From Pseudomonas sp. UBA4194 (GTDB taxonomy: Bacteria > Pseudomonadota > Gammaproteobacteria > Pseudomonadales > Pseudomonadaceae): a stretch of 64,000 nucleotides of DNA. Positions within the stretch are counted from its first letter, which is position 1. Every line of letters begins with the position of its first letter. The DNA lies in assembly GCF_002379585.1 (NCBI RefSeq), contig NZ_DFUE01000089.1:6858-70857 (forward strand), given 5' to 3'. The notes beneath the pieces are model-generated. The model saw only the letters and a program-made list of their open reading frames with translations. It made no database searches and was not told the DNA's origin. Below, in pieces: positions 7,459-16,522 of this stretch. A program made the translations under genes and the position numbers.

Positions 7459-8454
7459 TCAAAGCCAACGCAATCGCCTGAACAACACCCACTGGCCGAA
7501 GGCGACAGCGACCATTATCGCGCACGCCACCATGAAACCATACGGGCTTTCGGAGCCCGGGATGCCCCCGACGTTGATACCCAGCAGGCCGGTCAGAAAA
7601 CTCATCGGCAAGAATATCCCGGTGATCACGCCGAAGCGGTACATGGTGCGGTTCATGCGCTCGCTCAGGCGCCGGTCTTCGGCCTCCATCACCAGCCCCA
7701 CACGCTCTCGGGCCAGTTCCAGCTCTTCCAGGTAGCGGGTCAGGCTGTTGTTCAGTTCGTTCCAGTAATCGCCGTCATCTTCGACAAACCAGGGCACCTT
7801 GTTGCGCGCCAGCTGCCCGTAGATTTCCCTTTGCGGCGCCAGAAATCGGCGCAGCCCGGCGGCACGTCGGCGGATCTGCAGGATGGCACCGTGTTCGGGT
7901 GTATACCGTTCGTCGGCATCGAGCTTATCTTCTTCCAGGTCGACGATTTCCGAGAGGTCGGCCACCAGCGCCTGGACCTTTTCGGTGAGATGCTGGGCCA
8001 GGTAAAGGATCAACTCGGAGGCGGTTCTGGGCCCTTTGCACGCTGCGAATTGATCGAGCAGGTCATCAGTGGCGCGCAGCGGGCGCAGACGCAACGAGAT
8101 GATGCGCTGGTGCTGGGCAAAGATGCGAACCGACACCATGTCCTCGGGCTCGGCCCCAGGATTGAGGTTGACGCCGCGCAGGAACAGCAGCAACTCGTCA
8201 TCGGGCAGGGGCACCAGACGCGGACGGGTATTTTCTTCCAGCAGCAGATCGCAGCTGAATTCGCTCAAGCCACTGCTTTTACGCAGCCACGTCTGGGTCT
8301 GGGGGTGACTGCGATCCAAGTGCAGCCACAGGCTCTGCTCCGGCCGCAACTCAAGGCCATCGATATCAGTACGAGCAATTGAACGCGCACCGCCTTTTCC
8401 GTCCAGCACCAGGGCGTGCACCAGCCCCCACTGCGCGTTTTCTTCCTCGAACAT
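7459..8454 (-). CDS. cmaX: CorA/ZntB-family divalent metal transporter CmaX
   Basis: Inner-membrane metal channel of 331 residues. A long soluble N-terminal domain (about 1-265, acidic and coiled-coil in the second half) is followed by two C-terminal helices, GVITGIFLPMSFLTGLLGIN and GFMVACAIMVAVAFGQWVLF. The pore motif reads GIN rather than the GMN of CorA magnesium channels, as in ZntB-like members, so magnesium specificity should not be assumed. It is the first gene of the cmaX-crfX-cmpX set and starts 22 bases after the RraA-like gene stop. Confidence 0.9.
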   Translation of the reverse strand: MFEEENAQWGLVHALVLDGKGGARSIARTDIDGLELRPEQSLWLHLDRSHPQTQTWLRKSSGLSEFSCDLLLEENTRPRLVPLPDDELLLFLRGVNLNPGAEPEDMVSVRIFAQHQRIISLRLRPLRATDDLLDQFAACKGPRTASELILYLAQHLTEKVQALVADLSEIVDLEEDKLDADERYTPEHGAILQIRRRAAGLRRFLAPQREIYGQLARNKVPWFVEDDGDYWNELNNSLTRYLEELELARERVGLVMEAEDRRLSERMNRTMYRFGVITGIFLPMSFLTGLLGINVGGIPGSESPYGFMVACAIMVAVAFGQWVLFRRLRWL

Positions 8455-8476
8455 CGATACCCCGTGGTCGTGTGGA

Positions 8477-8962
8477 TTACTCAGGCATCGTCAATGCACT
8501 GGCTGAGACGATGATGCCGTTATTGTCGGCGTATAAATAGTGGCCGGGGATGAAGGTCACGCCAGCGAAGCTGACTTTGACGTCGAGGTCGCCCAGGCCA
8601 CGCTTCTGCGTGGGCATGGGATGACTGGCCAGGGCCTGGACGCCGACGTCGGTCTGGGCAAGTTGGTCGACATCGCGCACGCAACCATAGATGACGATAC
8701 CTTCCCAACCGTTGGCAGCGGCCTTGGCGGCCAGCATGTCACCCAGCAGCGCCTTGCGCAGCGAGCCACCACCGTCCACCACCAGGACCTTGCCGGTACC
8801 GTTCAGCGCGACCTGCTCGCGAACCAGAGAGTTGTCCTCGAAGGTCTTGATGGTGACGATCTGGCCACCGAAAGAATCGCGGCCGCCGAAATTGCTGAAC
8901 ATCGGCTCCAGCACTTCGACGTCGGGGTAGGCGTCGCACAGGTCGGGGGTGAGGTAGTGCAT
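8477..8962 (-). CDS. rraA: RraA-family protein (RNase E regulator / HMG aldolase-like)
   Basis: A 161-residue RraA-fold protein. The start at 8962 (MHYLTPDLCDAYPD) matches the family N-terminus; the frame extends upstream but into repeat sequence. Motifs are FGGRDSFGGQIVTIK, VLVVDGGGSLRKALLGDMLA and YGCVRDVDQLA, the Arg-Asp pair being shared with metal-dependent 4-hydroxy-4-methyl-2-oxoglutarate aldolases. In Enterobacteria RraA inhibits RNase E; in Pseudomonas either RNase E control or aldolase activity is possible and the sequence alone does not decide. It lies upstream of cmaX and may be cotranscribed. Confidence 0.88.
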   Translation of the reverse strand: MHYLTPDLCDAYPDVEVLEPMFSNFGGRDSFGGQIVTIKTFEDNSLVREQVALNGTGKVLVVDGGGSLRKALLGDMLAAKAAANGWEGIVIYGCVRDVDQLAQTDVGVQALASHPMPTQKRGLGDLDVKVSFAGVTFIPGHYLYADNNGIIVSASALTMPE

Positions 8963-9000
8963 GGGATGCTCCGTGGCTGGGTAGGTTGGCGGTGTCGGGG

Positions 9001-9035
9001 CGGGCCTGTTCGCGGCTCCACGCCGCTCTTGCAGG
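9001..9035. repeat. Degenerate REP, family C
   Basis: cgggcctgttcgcggctcca plus cgccgctcttgcagg resembles the family C palindrome seen at 52083-52232. It lies in the gap between the hydrolase stop and the RraA-like start. Confidence 0.55.
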
Positions 9036-9104
9036 GGATCGCGCTTTGCTGCGCGCTGCGAAGAGACGGCCACCGACACCCAAGTCCAACAGCCTAGCCC
9101 AACC

Positions 9105-10091
9105 TCACGCCGGCGCCAACGCCGGGCGCTCCGGCAACAAGGGGCGATAGGGATCGGCCAACCAGGCGCCAATCAGTGGCCATACCTCTGCCTGAGCCTG
9201 GGCGCTGACCAGCATCTTCACGTGATCGAAGTCTTCGCTGAAACCCTGGCTTCTTCCCAAGGCGACGAATTGGTTATGGGTACCGCCAAAGCGCTCGAAC
9301 AGCTTGCGACATGCCCAGGTGGGGTCCTGATGATCGCCCGCGGCGGACACCGCCAGCACGGGCAGCTTGACCTCGGCCAGGTCTTCCCACCAGTCGCGAT
9401 CGGCATCGCGGAAGCGTCCGAACAGCCCCTGCCAGCGCAGTATTTCCAGGCCCAGGCCAATGGGTTCGTCCTCGGGGCCACGCTTGAATCGAGAACCGGA
9501 GATATGGCTGAAGCGCTTGAGCAGCCAGCGACTGCCCCAATTCAATGGAGGAATCTGCAACGGCCAGTGGCGGCGACTGACCTGAGCGCCGAACAGCGCA
9601 GCCGAGGCGACCAGGTTGCCCTGCAGGTAACCGCCACCCAGCGCCGCGGCCAGGGTGATGCCGCCCAGAGAGTGTCCTATCCAGTGGGGCGTTTGTGCGG
9701 TGATTTCGCCAACGAAGGCGCCAATCACCGGCAGATCGTAGCGGGCATAGTCGGCAACGCTGTTGCGTCGGTAGGCCTGATTGCGCGGTGACAGGCCATG
9801 GCCGCGCATTTCGGCGATCCACACATCAAAACCCAGGCGCGCCAGCCATGGCCCCAGGCCGATACCTTTGGGTGAATACCAGAAACGCCGATTGGAGAAG
9901 CTGCCGTGCACCAGGATCACCGGGGTTCCGCGGGCCTGGGGCTGATCGGCCAGGCCAAGGCGTGTCAACGCCAGCTCGACGCTGGGGTCGGGGCTGTTGG
10001 CGGCCTTGATGCGGTAAACGTCTTCACTGAGGTCGCCACGCCGCTCGGCACTGAGCAACGCGACGGGAAATAGGGCACTGCTGCTTTGCAT
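9105..10091 (-). CDS. Alpha/beta-hydrolase
   Basis: A 328-residue alpha/beta-hydrolase. The oxyanion region VILVHGSFSNRRFW, the GHGLS strand, the nucleophile elbow HWIGHSLGGITLAAALGG (Ser in GHSLG), and a late Asp/His region (SAAGDHQDPTW, EDFDHVKMLV) are all present. There is no signal peptide, so it is cytoplasmic. It corresponds in position to PA1771 next to ppsA. The substrate is unknown; the long cap with HWPLQIPPLNWGSRWLLKRF suggests a hydrophobic acyl substrate, which is inference. It is separated from ppsA by an inverted pair of REP repeats. Confidence 0.85.
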   Translation of the reverse strand: MQSSSALFPVALLSAERRGDLSEDVYRIKAANSPDPSVELALTRLGLADQPQARGTPVILVHGSFSNRRFWYSPKGIGLGPWLARLGFDVWIAEMRGHGLSPRNQAYRRNSVADYARYDLPVIGAFVGEITAQTPHWIGHSLGGITLAAALGGGYLQGNLVASAALFGAQVSRRHWPLQIPPLNWGSRWLLKRFSHISGSRFKRGPEDEPIGLGLEILRWQGLFGRFRDADRDWWEDLAEVKLPVLAVSAAGDHQDPTWACRKLFERFGGTHNQFVALGRSQGFSEDFDHVKMLVSAQAQAEVWPLIGAWLADPYRPLLPERPALAPA

Positions 10092-10118
10092 AGTGTTCTT
10101 GCATATGAGTGGATGAAC

Positions 10119-10209
10119 GTAGCAGCGGCGTGAGCCGCGTCGCTGTTGACCCCGAGCGCTGTACAGAACGCGCCGGGGTGAAAGGCGACGCGGCTTACGC
10201 CGCTGCTAC
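10119..10209. repeat. Inverted pair of family A REPs
   Basis: gtagcagcggcgtgagccgc... (10119-10141) and its near-perfect complement (10187-10209) flank 45 bases. The pair lies downstream of ppsA and before the hydrolase start, where it could act as a transcript-end stabiliser or gyrase/IHF-type site. Confidence 0.85.
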
Positions 10210-10221
10210 GGGACGACTGGG

Positions 10222-12597
10222 TTAGATGGCGCCTTCTTTTTCGGCCAGGAAGAACCAGGTTTCCAGGACGGAGTCGGGGTTCAGCGAAACGCTTTCGATA
10301 CCCTGCTCCATCAGCCACTTGGCGAGATCCGGATGGTCCGATGGGCCCTGGCCGCAGATGCCGATGTACTTGCCCGCCTTGTTGCAGGCCTGGATGGCAT
10401 TGGCCAGCAGCTTCTTGACCGCAGGATTACGCTCGTCGAACAGGTGGGCAATGATGCCTGAATCTCGATCCAGGCCCAGGGTCAGCTGGGTCAGGTCGTT
10501 GGAACCGATGGAGAAGCCGTCGAAGAACTCCAGGAACTCATCGGCCAGGATGGCATTGGAAGGCAGCTCGCACATCATGATGATGCGCAGGCCATTGTCG
10601 CCGCGCGCCAGGCCGTTCTCCGCCAGCAGGTCGATGACCTGGGACGCCTCGCCCAAGGTGCGCACGAACGGCACCATGATCTCGACGTTGGTCAGGCCCA
10701 TCTCGTTGCGCACCCGCTTCATCGCTCGGCACTCGAGTTCGAAGCAATCACGGAACGATTCGCTGATGTAGCGCGAGGCGCCGCGAAAGCCCAGCATCGG
10801 GTTTTCTTCCTCAGGCTCGTAAAGCTTGCCGCCGATCAGGTTGGCGTACTCGTTGGACTTGAAGTCCGACAGGCGCACGATGACTTTCTTCGGCCAGAAC
10901 GCCGCCGCCAGCGTACTGATGCCTTCCACCAGCTTGTCGACGTAGAAACCCACCGGGTCGGCATAGCCGGCCACGCGCTTGTCGACGCTGTCCTTGATGT
11001 CCGGGGTCAACGTGTCGTAGTTGAGCAGCGCCTTGGGGTGCACGCCGATCATGCGGTTGATGATGAACTCCAGACGCGCCAGACCGACACCGGCGTTCGG
11101 CAACTGAGCGAAGTCGAAGGCGCGGTCCGGGTTACCGACGTTCATCATGATCTTGAACGGCAGTTCCGGCATGGCATCCACGGAATTCTGCTTGATGTCG
11201 AAGCCCAGCTCGCCTTCGAAAATGTAACCGGTGTCGCCCTCGGCGCAGGATACGGTCACACCCTGGCCGTCCTTGAGCAGTTGGGTGGCGTTGCCACAGC
11301 CCACCACCGCCGGAATACCCAGTTCGCGGGCGATGATCGCGGCGTGACAGGTACGCCCGCCGCGGTTGGTGACGATGGCGCTGGCGCGCTTCATCACCGG
11401 CTCCCAGTCGGGATCGGTCATGTCCGACACCAGCACGTCGCCAGGCTGGACCTTGTCCATTTCCGAGACGTCCTGAATGATCCGTACCTTGCCAGCGCCG
11501 ATGCGTTGACCGATCGCACGGCCTTCGACCAGCACGGTGCCCTTTTCCTTGAGCAGGTAGCGCTCCATCACGTTGGCGCTGGAGCGGCTCTTGACCGTTT
11601 CCGGACGGGCCTGAACGATGTACAACTTGCCGTCGTCGCCATCCTGGGCCCACTCGATGTCCATCGGGCGGCCATAGTGCTTCTCGATGATCATCGCCTG
11701 CTTGGCCAGCTCGCTGACCTGCGCGTCGCTGAGGCAGAAGCGCGCACGCTCGGCCTTGTCGACGTCCACCACCTTGACCGAGCGACCGGCCTTGGCCTCG
11801 TCACCGTAGACCATCTTGATGGCCTTGCTGCCCAGGTTACGGCGCAGGATCGCCGGGCGGCCGGCTTCCAGGGTGTTCTTGTGCACGTAGAATTCGTCAG
11901 GGTTGACCGCACCCTGCACAACTGTTTCACCCAGGCCGTAGGCACCGGTGATGAACACCACATCGCGAAAACCGGATTCGGTGTCCAGGGTGAACATCAC
12001 CCCGGCGGTGCCGGTTTCCGAACGCACCATGCGTTGCACGCCGGCCGACAGCGCCACCAGCTTGTGATCGAAGCCCTGGTGCACGCGATAGGCGATGGCG
12101 CGGTCGTTGAACAGCGAAGCGAAGACTTCCTTGGCCGCGCGGATGACGTTCTCCACGCCGCGTATATTGAGGAAGGTTTCCTGCTGGCCGGCGAACGAGG
12201 CGTCCGGCAGGTCTTCGGCAGTGGCAGAGGAGCGCACGGCAACGGCGATATCCGGATTGCCCTTGGACAACTCGGCAAAGGCCGTGCGGATTTCTTCGTT
12301 GAGCCGCTCGGGGAACTCGGCTTCCATGACCCACTGGCGGATCTGCGCACCGGTCTTGCCCAGGGCATTGACGTCGTCCACATCCAGGGCATCGAGCGCC
12401 GCATGGATCTGCTCGTTCAGACCACTGAGTTCGAGAAAGTCGCGATAGGCCTGGGCCGTGGTGGCAAAGCCACCGGGCACCGATACACCGGCACCGGCCA
12501 GGTTGCTGATCATCTCGCCCAGGGACGCGTTCTTGCCCCCCACGTGTTCCACATCATTATTACCAAGCTTATCGAGGGAAACTACGTACTCTACCAA
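10222..12597 (-). CDS. ppsA: Phosphoenolpyruvate synthase (pyruvate, water dikinase)
   Basis: Makes PEP from pyruvate and ATP for gluconeogenesis; 791 residues, the usual length. The N-terminal ATP-binding domain shows VGGKNASLGEM and AVRSSATAEDLPDASFAGQQ; the swivelling phosphohistidine domain has GGRTCHAAIIARELGIPAVVG; the C-terminal PEP/pyruvate barrel has GFRGASRY, FDGFSIGSNDLTQLTLG and GICGQGPSDHPD with the catalytic Cys. The start is TTG at 12597, with ggagagatcacc in front. It diverges from ppsR, whose product should control it by phosphorylation of the threonine near the catalytic His. Confidence 0.97.
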   Translation of the reverse strand: MVEYVVSLDKLGNNDVEHVGGKNASLGEMISNLAGAGVSVPGGFATTAQAYRDFLELSGLNEQIHAALDALDVDDVNALGKTGAQIRQWVMEAEFPERLNEEIRTAFAELSKGNPDIAVAVRSSATAEDLPDASFAGQQETFLNIRGVENVIRAAKEVFASLFNDRAIAYRVHQGFDHKLVALSAGVQRMVRSETGTAGVMFTLDTESGFRDVVFITGAYGLGETVVQGAVNPDEFYVHKNTLEAGRPAILRRNLGSKAIKMVYGDEAKAGRSVKVVDVDKAERARFCLSDAQVSELAKQAMIIEKHYGRPMDIEWAQDGDDGKLYIVQARPETVKSRSSANVMERYLLKEKGTVLVEGRAIGQRIGAGKVRIIQDVSEMDKVQPGDVLVSDMTDPDWEPVMKRASAIVTNRGGRTCHAAIIARELGIPAVVGCGNATQLLKDGQGVTVSCAEGDTGYIFEGELGFDIKQNSVDAMPELPFKIMMNVGNPDRAFDFAQLPNAGVGLARLEFIINRMIGVHPKALLNYDTLTPDIKDSVDKRVAGYADPVGFYVDKLVEGISTLAAAFWPKKVIVRLSDFKSNEYANLIGGKLYEPEEENPMLGFRGASRYISESFRDCFELECRAMKRVRNEMGLTNVEIMVPFVRTLGEASQVIDLLAENGLARGDNGLRIIMMCELPSNAILADEFLEFFDGFSIGSNDLTQLTLGLDRDSGIIAHLFDERNPAVKKLLANAIQACNKAGKYIGICGQGPSDHPDLAKWLMEQGIESVSLNPDSVLETWFFLAEKEGAI

Positions 12598-12770
12598 GGT
12601 GATCTCTCCACTGACTGGGTTGGAAAAGCTCAGGGCGCCCGCGGCTGGTCAGGCCGGCGAGCGCTGTGGCCGGAGCCCTTGAAATAAGTGAGAATGCCAG
12701 ACACTCGAGGCCGGCAAATCGGGCCTATCATATCCAAGAATCGTCACCTGCTTAAGGGCCAAGGCGCACA

Positions 12771-13589
12771 ATGAAACGATCTGCATTCTTCATCTCCGAC
12801 GGCACCGGCATCACCGCCGAAACCCTGGGGCAAAGTCTACTCGCGCAGTTCGAAAACATTACGTTCAACAAGTTCACGCGCCCCTATATCGACAGCGTCG
12901 ACAAGGCGCGCGCCATGGTACAGCAAATCAACAATTGGGCCGAAAAGGACGGCGTGCGGCCGATCATCTTCGACACCATCGTCAACCAGGACATCCGCGA
13001 GATCCTGGCCACCTCCAACGGCTTCATGATCGACATCTTCTCGACCTTCCTGGCGCCGCTGGAAATGGAGCTCAGCGCCCATTCGTCGTATTCGGTGGGC
13101 AAGTCCCACTCCATCACCCATAACGCCAACTACATGGAGCGTATCGAAGCGGTCAATTTCGCCCTGGACAACGACGACGGCGCCCGCACCCACTACTACG
13201 ACAAGGCTGACTTGATTCTGGTCGGTGTTTCCCGCTGCGGCAAGACACCCACCTGCCTTTATATGGCCATGCAGTTCGGTATTCGCGCTGCCAACTACCC
13301 CCTGACCGAAGACGACATGGAACGGCTGCAACTGCCCCCGGCACTTAAGGCCCACCAGCACAAGTTGTTCGGCCTGACCATCGACCCGGACCGCCTCACC
13401 GCCATTCGCCATGAGCGCAAGCCCAACAGCCGCTATTCCAGCTACGCCCAGTGTGAATTCGAAGTGCGCGAGGTGGAGGGGCTGTTCCGCCGCGAGAACA
13501 TCCCCCACATCAACTCCACCCATTTCTCGGTGGAGGAAATTTCCGCCAAGATCCTCGTCGAAAAAGGCGTGGAGCGGCGCTTCAAGTAA
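12771..13589 (+). CDS. ppsR: PEP synthase regulatory kinase/phosphorylase PpsR (DUF299)
   Basis: A 272-residue bifunctional enzyme: ADP-dependent kinase and phosphate-dependent pyrophosphorylase acting on PpsA. Family marks are FFISDGTGITAETLGQSLLAQF at the N-terminus, KSHSITHNANYMERIEAVNF, the P-loop GVSRCGKT at 152-159, and the C-terminal YSSYAQCEFEVREVE. It starts at the ATG 12771 and diverges from ppsA over a 173-base shared promoter region. Its last 8 bases overlap the end of the convergent MocR-type gene, so the foreign-looking module to the right begins exactly at its stop. Confidence 0.96.
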   Translation: MKRSAFFISDGTGITAETLGQSLLAQFENITFNKFTRPYIDSVDKARAMVQQINNWAEKDGVRPIIFDTIVNQDIREILATSNGFMIDIFSTFLAPLEMELSAHSSYSVGKSHSITHNANYMERIEAVNFALDNDDGARTHYYDKADLILVGVSRCGKTPTCLYMAMQFGIRAANYPLTEDDMERLQLPPALKAHQHKLFGLTIDPDRLTAIRHERKPNSRYSSYAQCEFEVREVEGLFRRENIPHINSTHFSVEEISAKILVEKGVERRFK

Positions 13590-15006
13590 AGCGCTCGCCA
13601 CCCTGCCCCAGCACCGCGCAAATGGCCCGAAAGCCTTCGCGCAACAGGGCGTCATCGTTGGACGTGTTGCACACGCTGGCGCGTATGAATTGCGGCACCG
13701 CGCCGTGACCGACTGCAAACAGCTCCGCCGTGGCCACCAGGTACCCGCTGTGCTTGAGCTCGGCCTCGATCTCCGATGCGCGCCAAGGCTCGGGAACTTC
13801 GATCCAGAAGTGCGGGCAGTTGGGGTGGGTACGGTATTGCAGGCCTGCCAGCAGATCGACCACCTTGGACTTGCGCCGGGTGATCTCGCTCACCTGCTGA
13901 CGCAGCAGATCCTGGGCGATGCCGCCTTCGATCCAGCTGGTGGCGATTTCCAGAGTCATGGGCGTGGCCATCCAGCAGGATGAGCGCACGGCGGCGGCCA
14001 CCCGACTGACCAGCGCCGCCGGTGCATGCAGGTAGCCCACACGCAACCCCGCCGAGACCGCCTTGCTCATGCTGCTGATCAGGATGGTGCGCTCCGGTGC
14101 GAAGTAGCACAGCGGCGGTGGCCGGTCCTCCATGAGCACACCATGGGCTTCATCCTCGATGATCAGCAGATTGTGTTCCCGACACACCGCGACCAGGGCC
14201 TCGCGACGCTGTACCGACAACACCGACGTCGACGGATTCTGCAGGGTCGGCGTGCAATACACGGCAGACACCCTGTGGCTGCGACAGGCCTCGTCGACGC
14301 GCGCCGGAATGATCCCTTCCTCGTCCATGTCGATACCCACCAGGCGAATCCCAAGCATGCGCGCCACGGTGATCAGGCCCGGGTATGTCAAGTGCTCGGT
14401 CACCAGCGTGTCCCCGGGGCGCAACAGCGCCAGCAAGGTACACAACAGGCCGTGCTGACCGCCGTTGACGCAGATCACCTGATCGGGCCCCGGATTGAAA
14501 TGGCTCTGCGCCAGCCAGCGTGCACCGGCTGCGCGGTAGCGCGGCAGGCCGACGTCGGGGGTATACAGGTTCATGTCGCGCAAGATCTGCGGATCACTGC
14601 CCAGGGCATGCAGGCTGCGGGCGAAGTAGGCCACCTCCTGGCCGGGAATGTTCATGTTGCGGCTCATGTCGAAACACTCGCGCGGCTCGTCGACGAAATT
14701 GCGGAAGCCTTCGTCGCGCTTGCGCTCCATGCCGCGCTGGCGAACGAACGTACCGTCGCCCACCCGCGCCACCACCAGGCCCAGCCGCTCGAGCTCACCG
14801 TAGGCGCGGCTGACCGTACCGATGGTCACGCCCAGGTTGTCGGACAGTATGCGATGCGGGGGCAATTTCGAACCCGCACCGATAGCACCATCAAGAATGC
14901 CCTTCTCCATGGCCTCAGCCAGACGCTTGTACTTCACGCCCTGCCCTCTATCCAGCGCTCCTCGGAGCATTGACACCGTGTCAATAATTGTTTTGACAGC
15001 CATCAT
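13582..15006 (-). CDS. MocR/PdxR-family regulator (GntR wHTH fused to aminotransferase fold)
   Basis: A 474-residue transcription factor. Residues about 25-95 form a GntR winged helix (KYKRLAEAMEKGILDGAIGAGSKLPPHRILSDNLGVTIGTVSRAYGELERLGLV); residues about 120-470 have a class I aminotransferase fold with the PLP-lysine region ISSMSKAVSAGLRVGYLHAP, plus NGGQHGLL, TEHLTYPG and EDEAHGVLM. Such proteins bind PLP and an amino ligand and often control the divergent gene. ATG codons at 15006 and 15003 both sit just after aggacga. It diverges from the exporter at 15098 and overlaps ppsR by 8 bases at its 3' end. The likely target is the exporter-to-SAT gene run; the ligand (perhaps cysteine or O-acetylserine) is inference. 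Confidence 0.92.
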   Translation of the reverse strand: MMAVKTIIDTVSMLRGALDRGQGVKYKRLAEAMEKGILDGAIGAGSKLPPHRILSDNLGVTIGTVSRAYGELERLGLVVARVGDGTFVRQRGMERKRDEGFRNFVDEPRECFDMSRNMNIPGQEVAYFARSLHALGSDPQILRDMNLYTPDVGLPRYRAAGARWLAQSHFNPGPDQVICVNGGQHGLLCTLLALLRPGDTLVTEHLTYPGLITVARMLGIRLVGIDMDEEGIIPARVDEACRSHRVSAVYCTPTLQNPSTSVLSVQRREALVAVCREHNLLIIEDEAHGVLMEDRPPPLCYFAPERTILISSMSKAVSAGLRVGYLHAPAALVSRVAAAVRSSCWMATPMTLEIATSWIEGGIAQDLLRQQVSEITRRKSKVVDLLAGLQYRTHPNCPHFWIEVPEPWRASEIEAELKHSGYLVATAELFAVGHGAVPQFIRASVCNTSNDDALLREGFRAICAVLGQGGERFT

Positions 15007-15052
15007 TCGTCCTAATAACGTGTTTGTACGGGTTCATTTAGGGATTCAATCC
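14970..15052. promoter_or_regulatory. Candidate MocR operator/promoter region
   Basis: ttgaca-ccg-tgtcaa (14970-14984) is a perfect inverted repeat, and a third ttgaca follows at 14993-14998; all lie within the first codons of the regulator gene. ttgaca at 14993 could serve as a -35 for the rightward gene run, with a weak taacgt 17 bp on. A second palindrome, ggatt-c-aatcc, occupies 15042-15052, just before a tatag -10-like box. MocR proteins often bind such repeats near their own start. Site assignment is by eye. Confidence 0.4.
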
Positions 15053-15097
15053 TCTGACTATAGAGGTTAATTCAAAAAAAAAGGAGTCATTGTTACA

Positions 15098-16042
15098 ATG
15101 AATGCACCAGCCGCCCTATCGACCCGGGTCAAAACGCAAAAACACTGGGTTGCTGCGCTGATCACCACCGTCATGTTCCTGATTGTCTGCCTGAGTTGGG
15201 GAACGACCTGGTTAAGTATCAAAATCGCCGTGGAAACCGTTCCGCCCTTGACCGCTTCCGGGCTGCGTTTTCTTATTGCTTTTCCGTTGTTCGTGATTTT
15301 TGCGCGCCTGAGCAAAGCGCCTATCTTCTTCCCCCGTGAACGTCGCGGCTTCTTCGTCTTCGTCACATTGGCTTATTTCAGCGTGCCGTATTACCTGCTC
15401 AACTACGGTGAACAGCATGTTTCTTCCGGGCTGACCGCTCTGCTGTTCAGTTGCATGCCGGTTTTTATTCTCTTGTTTTCCGCACTCTTGCTTAAAGAGC
15501 GTATTGCCCTGTCGCAACTGTTCGGTATTGGCGTGGGGTTTGCCAGTTTGTTCATGATCATCCGCAGCCAGGGTCTGCACATGGACCATGCCGAACTGTT
15601 CGGCGTGCTGGCGATATTGGCCGCGGCCGTCCTGCATGCATTCTGCTACATCAAGACCAAGCAGAAAGGCGCCGCCATCAGCGTGATCACTTTCAACACG
15701 CTACCGATCGGCATCGCCGGAGCGCTGTTGTTCCTGGCCGGACTAGGGCTGGAGAGACCGGCGTTCAGCGCCATCTCGGCACGCTCATGGGGCGCCCTCT
15801 TCTACCTGGGGCTGGTGGCCTCGGTGGGCGGGTTCATCGTCTACTTCGCCCTGCTCAAACGCCTGAGCCCGATCATCCTGTCCTTCGTATTCATCATCTT
15901 TCCGGTGTTCGCGGTGATCATCGGCGCCTGGTACGAAAACGTGCCGCTGTCCCAGGACTTGATGCTTTATTCCGCCTGCCTGTTGGCCGGCTTTGCCATC
16001 ACCAAGTTACCCGCACGCAAAGTTCGCCTCTCGAACGAATGA
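15098..16042 (+). CDS. EamA/DMT-superfamily exporter
   Basis: A 314-residue inner-membrane protein with ten hydrophobic segments forming two EamA repeats (MFLIVCLSWGTTWLSIKIAV starts the first; GALFYLGLVASVGGFIVYFALLK lies in the second). The start at 15098 has aaaggag about 11 bases upstream. E. coli EamA (YdeD) of the same superfamily exports cysteine and O-acetylserine, and this gene is first in a run encoding cysteine-type biosynthesis, so export of cysteine or a derivative is a reasonable inference. Base composition looks somewhat less GC-rich than the flanking core genes. The JAMM gene follows after 16 bases. Confidence 0.88.
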   Translation: MNAPAALSTRVKTQKHWVAALITTVMFLIVCLSWGTTWLSIKIAVETVPPLTASGLRFLIAFPLFVIFARLSKAPIFFPRERRGFFVFVTLAYFSVPYYLLNYGEQHVSSGLTALLFSCMPVFILLFSALLLKERIALSQLFGIGVGFASLFMIIRSQGLHMDHAELFGVLAILAAAVLHAFCYIKTKQKGAAISVITFNTLPIGIAGALLFLAGLGLERPAFSAISARSWGALFYLGLVASVGGFIVYFALLKRLSPIILSFVFIIFPVFAVIIGAWYENVPLSQDLMLYSACLLAGFAITKLPARKVRLSNE

Positions 16043-16058
16043 CCCTGGATGTATTGCC

Positions 16059-16493
16059 ATGACGACAAAACGTTCATTACCGCTGGACACGGTGTACCGA
16101 CATGCCGAACGGCTGTACCCGGAAGAATGCTGTGGTTTCATTCATGCCGACGGCCATGTTCACCAGGGCGTGAACATTCAAGGTCAGTTACACCAGCGTG
16201 AACCCGAACTTTATAGCCGCACCGCGGAGAATGGTTACACCCTGTCCATTGCCGACACCGTGGCTTTGAACAAAAGTTTCGCCAGCCCCAACCCGGCGCA
16301 CATCATTTATCACTCCCACCCCGATGTAGGAGCGTACTTCAGCCGGGAAGACAAACATCGCGCGCTTTACATGGGCGAACCCATTTACCCGGTTCAACAT
16401 CTGGTGATCGATGTGCGAAGCGGACGCGCACAGGGCGCGAAATTATTTGCCTGGGACGGTCACGACTTCATCTGCCTGGATGAGTTTGCTTAA
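16059..16493 (+). CDS. JAMM/MPN+ metalloprotease (Mec+/QbsD-like)
   Basis: A compact 144-residue zinc protease. The JAMM residues are complete: Glu22/23 in YPEECCGFI, His85 and His87 in YHSHPD, Ser95, and Asp98 exactly ten residues after the second His. Family members next to sulfur-carrier genes either release cysteine from CysO-Cys (mycobacterial Mec+) or trim residues after the carrier Gly-Gly (QbsD). I start at the ATG 16059; a longer reading into the exporter end is unsupported. It lies directly upstream of the carrier-E1-rhodanese fusion, so both roles are possible here: hydrolysing the carrier-cysteine adduct and cutting the carrier from the fusion. Confidence 0.92.
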   Translation: MTTKRSLPLDTVYRHAERLYPEECCGFIHADGHVHQGVNIQGQLHQREPELYSRTAENGYTLSIADTVALNKSFASPNPAHIIYHSHPDVGAYFSREDKHRALYMGEPIYPVQHLVIDVRSGRAQGAKLFAWDGHDFICLDEFA

Positions 16494-16522
16494 TCCCGTT
16501 ACGCCACACTTTGGAGTTGCCG

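Noticed and set aside
11038..12687. 549-residue frame antisense to ppsA
   Set aside because: His/Asp/Gly-rich shadow composition without motifs; ppsA is unambiguous.
16511..16522. TTG start four codons before the fusion gene ATG
   Set aside because: ttggag contains the Shine-Dalgarno for ATG 16523, and the carrier fold begins properly at that ATG.
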